A stretch of 39,027 bases of DNA, from positions 373 through 39,399 of the forward strand of contig NZ_JAHAMK010000010.1 in the NCBI RefSeq assembly GCF_018383585.1, written 5' to 3'. The stretch comes from Microvirga sp. 3-52 (GTDB taxonomy: Bacteria > Pseudomonadota > Alphaproteobacteria > Rhizobiales > Beijerinckiaceae). Positions 38,958 through 39,027 of this stretch are shown piece by piece; the first letter of the stretch is position 1; the number at the start of each line of letters is the position of its first letter. Under the pieces are notes generated by a model. The model was not told the DNA's origin. It worked only from the letters and a program-made list of their open reading frames with translations, and searched no databases. Made by a program: the position numbers and the translations under genes.

Positions 38958-39027
38958 ATGCGCGAGCCTCGCGCAGAGCTAAGCCTCGGGCGTCTGACGA
39001 AAAGACCTGACTTCGTCGCGGGGGGCG
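38958..39027 (+). CDS. rnpA: RNase P protein component, 5' fragment
   Basis: Reads MREPRAELSLGRLTKRPDFV and stays open to the window edge. LGRLTKRPDF is the usual N-terminal motif of RnpA, which assists the RNase P RNA in maturing tRNA 5' ends. Only 23 codons are in view; the position directly after rpmH supports the call. Confidence 0.9.
   Translation, partial: MREPRAELSLGRLTKRPDFVAGG

Noticed and set aside
1..39027. CRISPR array
   Set aside because: No set of regularly spaced identical direct repeats was seen in any part of the window.

Overview
The window looks like chromosomal DNA of an alphaproteobacterium of the order Hyphomicrobiales (Rhizobiales), probably near Microvirga or Methylobacterium. 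The reasons are the genes ctrA, chpT and sciP, a FlbD-like Fis domain, an alphaproteobacterial FliJ, DUF1134/EipA, GANTC (CcrM-type) sites clustered before ctrA, and a GC-rich core. The genus is inference; the order is well supported.

Bases 1 to about 12,424 form an accessory island in the 3' end of a tRNA-Met(CAU) gene (12425..12501, minus strand), next to a tyrosine integrase (10918..12234). The far end lies left of the window. The island carries the 3' part of an IS630 transposase, a rolling-circle HUH replication initiator (743..2098) with a palindrome-rich leader (2099..2747), an unknown protein plus AAA+ ATPase pair (2748..4327), a serine recombinase with paired res-like sites (4517..5203), an unknown 257-residue protein, and an ImmA/IrrE peptidase followed by a class III nucleotide-cyclase-like gene. 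That last gene is cut by a complete IS66 element (7762..10375). The element has 22-bp terminal repeats and an exact 8-bp target duplication; removing it restores one uninterrupted frame of 355 codons. Base composition is visibly lower in GC between about 2.1 and 7.7 kb.

From 12.5 kb rightward the DNA is core chromosome. 12.6-18.6 kb holds a small conserved protein, a PmtA-like methyltransferase, mnmA, sciP, a Fis-type HTH protein, a methyltransferase/YbhN-type membrane protein pair and a GNAT protein. 18.7-21.5 kb holds fliJ, ctrA, an EamA-type protein and chpT. With sciP and the FlbD-like protein, four or five parts of the CtrA cell-cycle and motility circuit lie within about 6.5 kb. 21.6-29 kb holds cysQ, an EipA-like protein, a membrane-anchored coiled-coil protein, a D-amino-acid transaminase, a secreted transglutaminase-like protein, a SWIB protein, and a UV-damage endonuclease between two single-domain response regulators.

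29.4-31.5 kb is a four-gene set of small stress-type membrane proteins. 31.6-33.8 kb is a quorum-sensing locus: XRE regulator, LuxR, lux-box-like site, a hairpin over the luxI ribosome binding site, LuxI, and a small trailing ORF. 33.9-35.4 kb has YciF, a small membrane protein, a GlsB/YeaQ protein and a 55-residue protein. 35.4-35.8 kb has two copies of a palindromic intergenic repeat, followed by tRNA-Arg(ACG), an orphan histidine kinase and a TVP38/TMEM64 protein. The window ends with rpmH and the first codons of rnpA.

The strongest unusual signals are the IS66-split cyclase gene behind an ImmA/IrrE peptidase, and the apparently integrated rolling-circle replicon with its structured leader and AAA+ partner operon.
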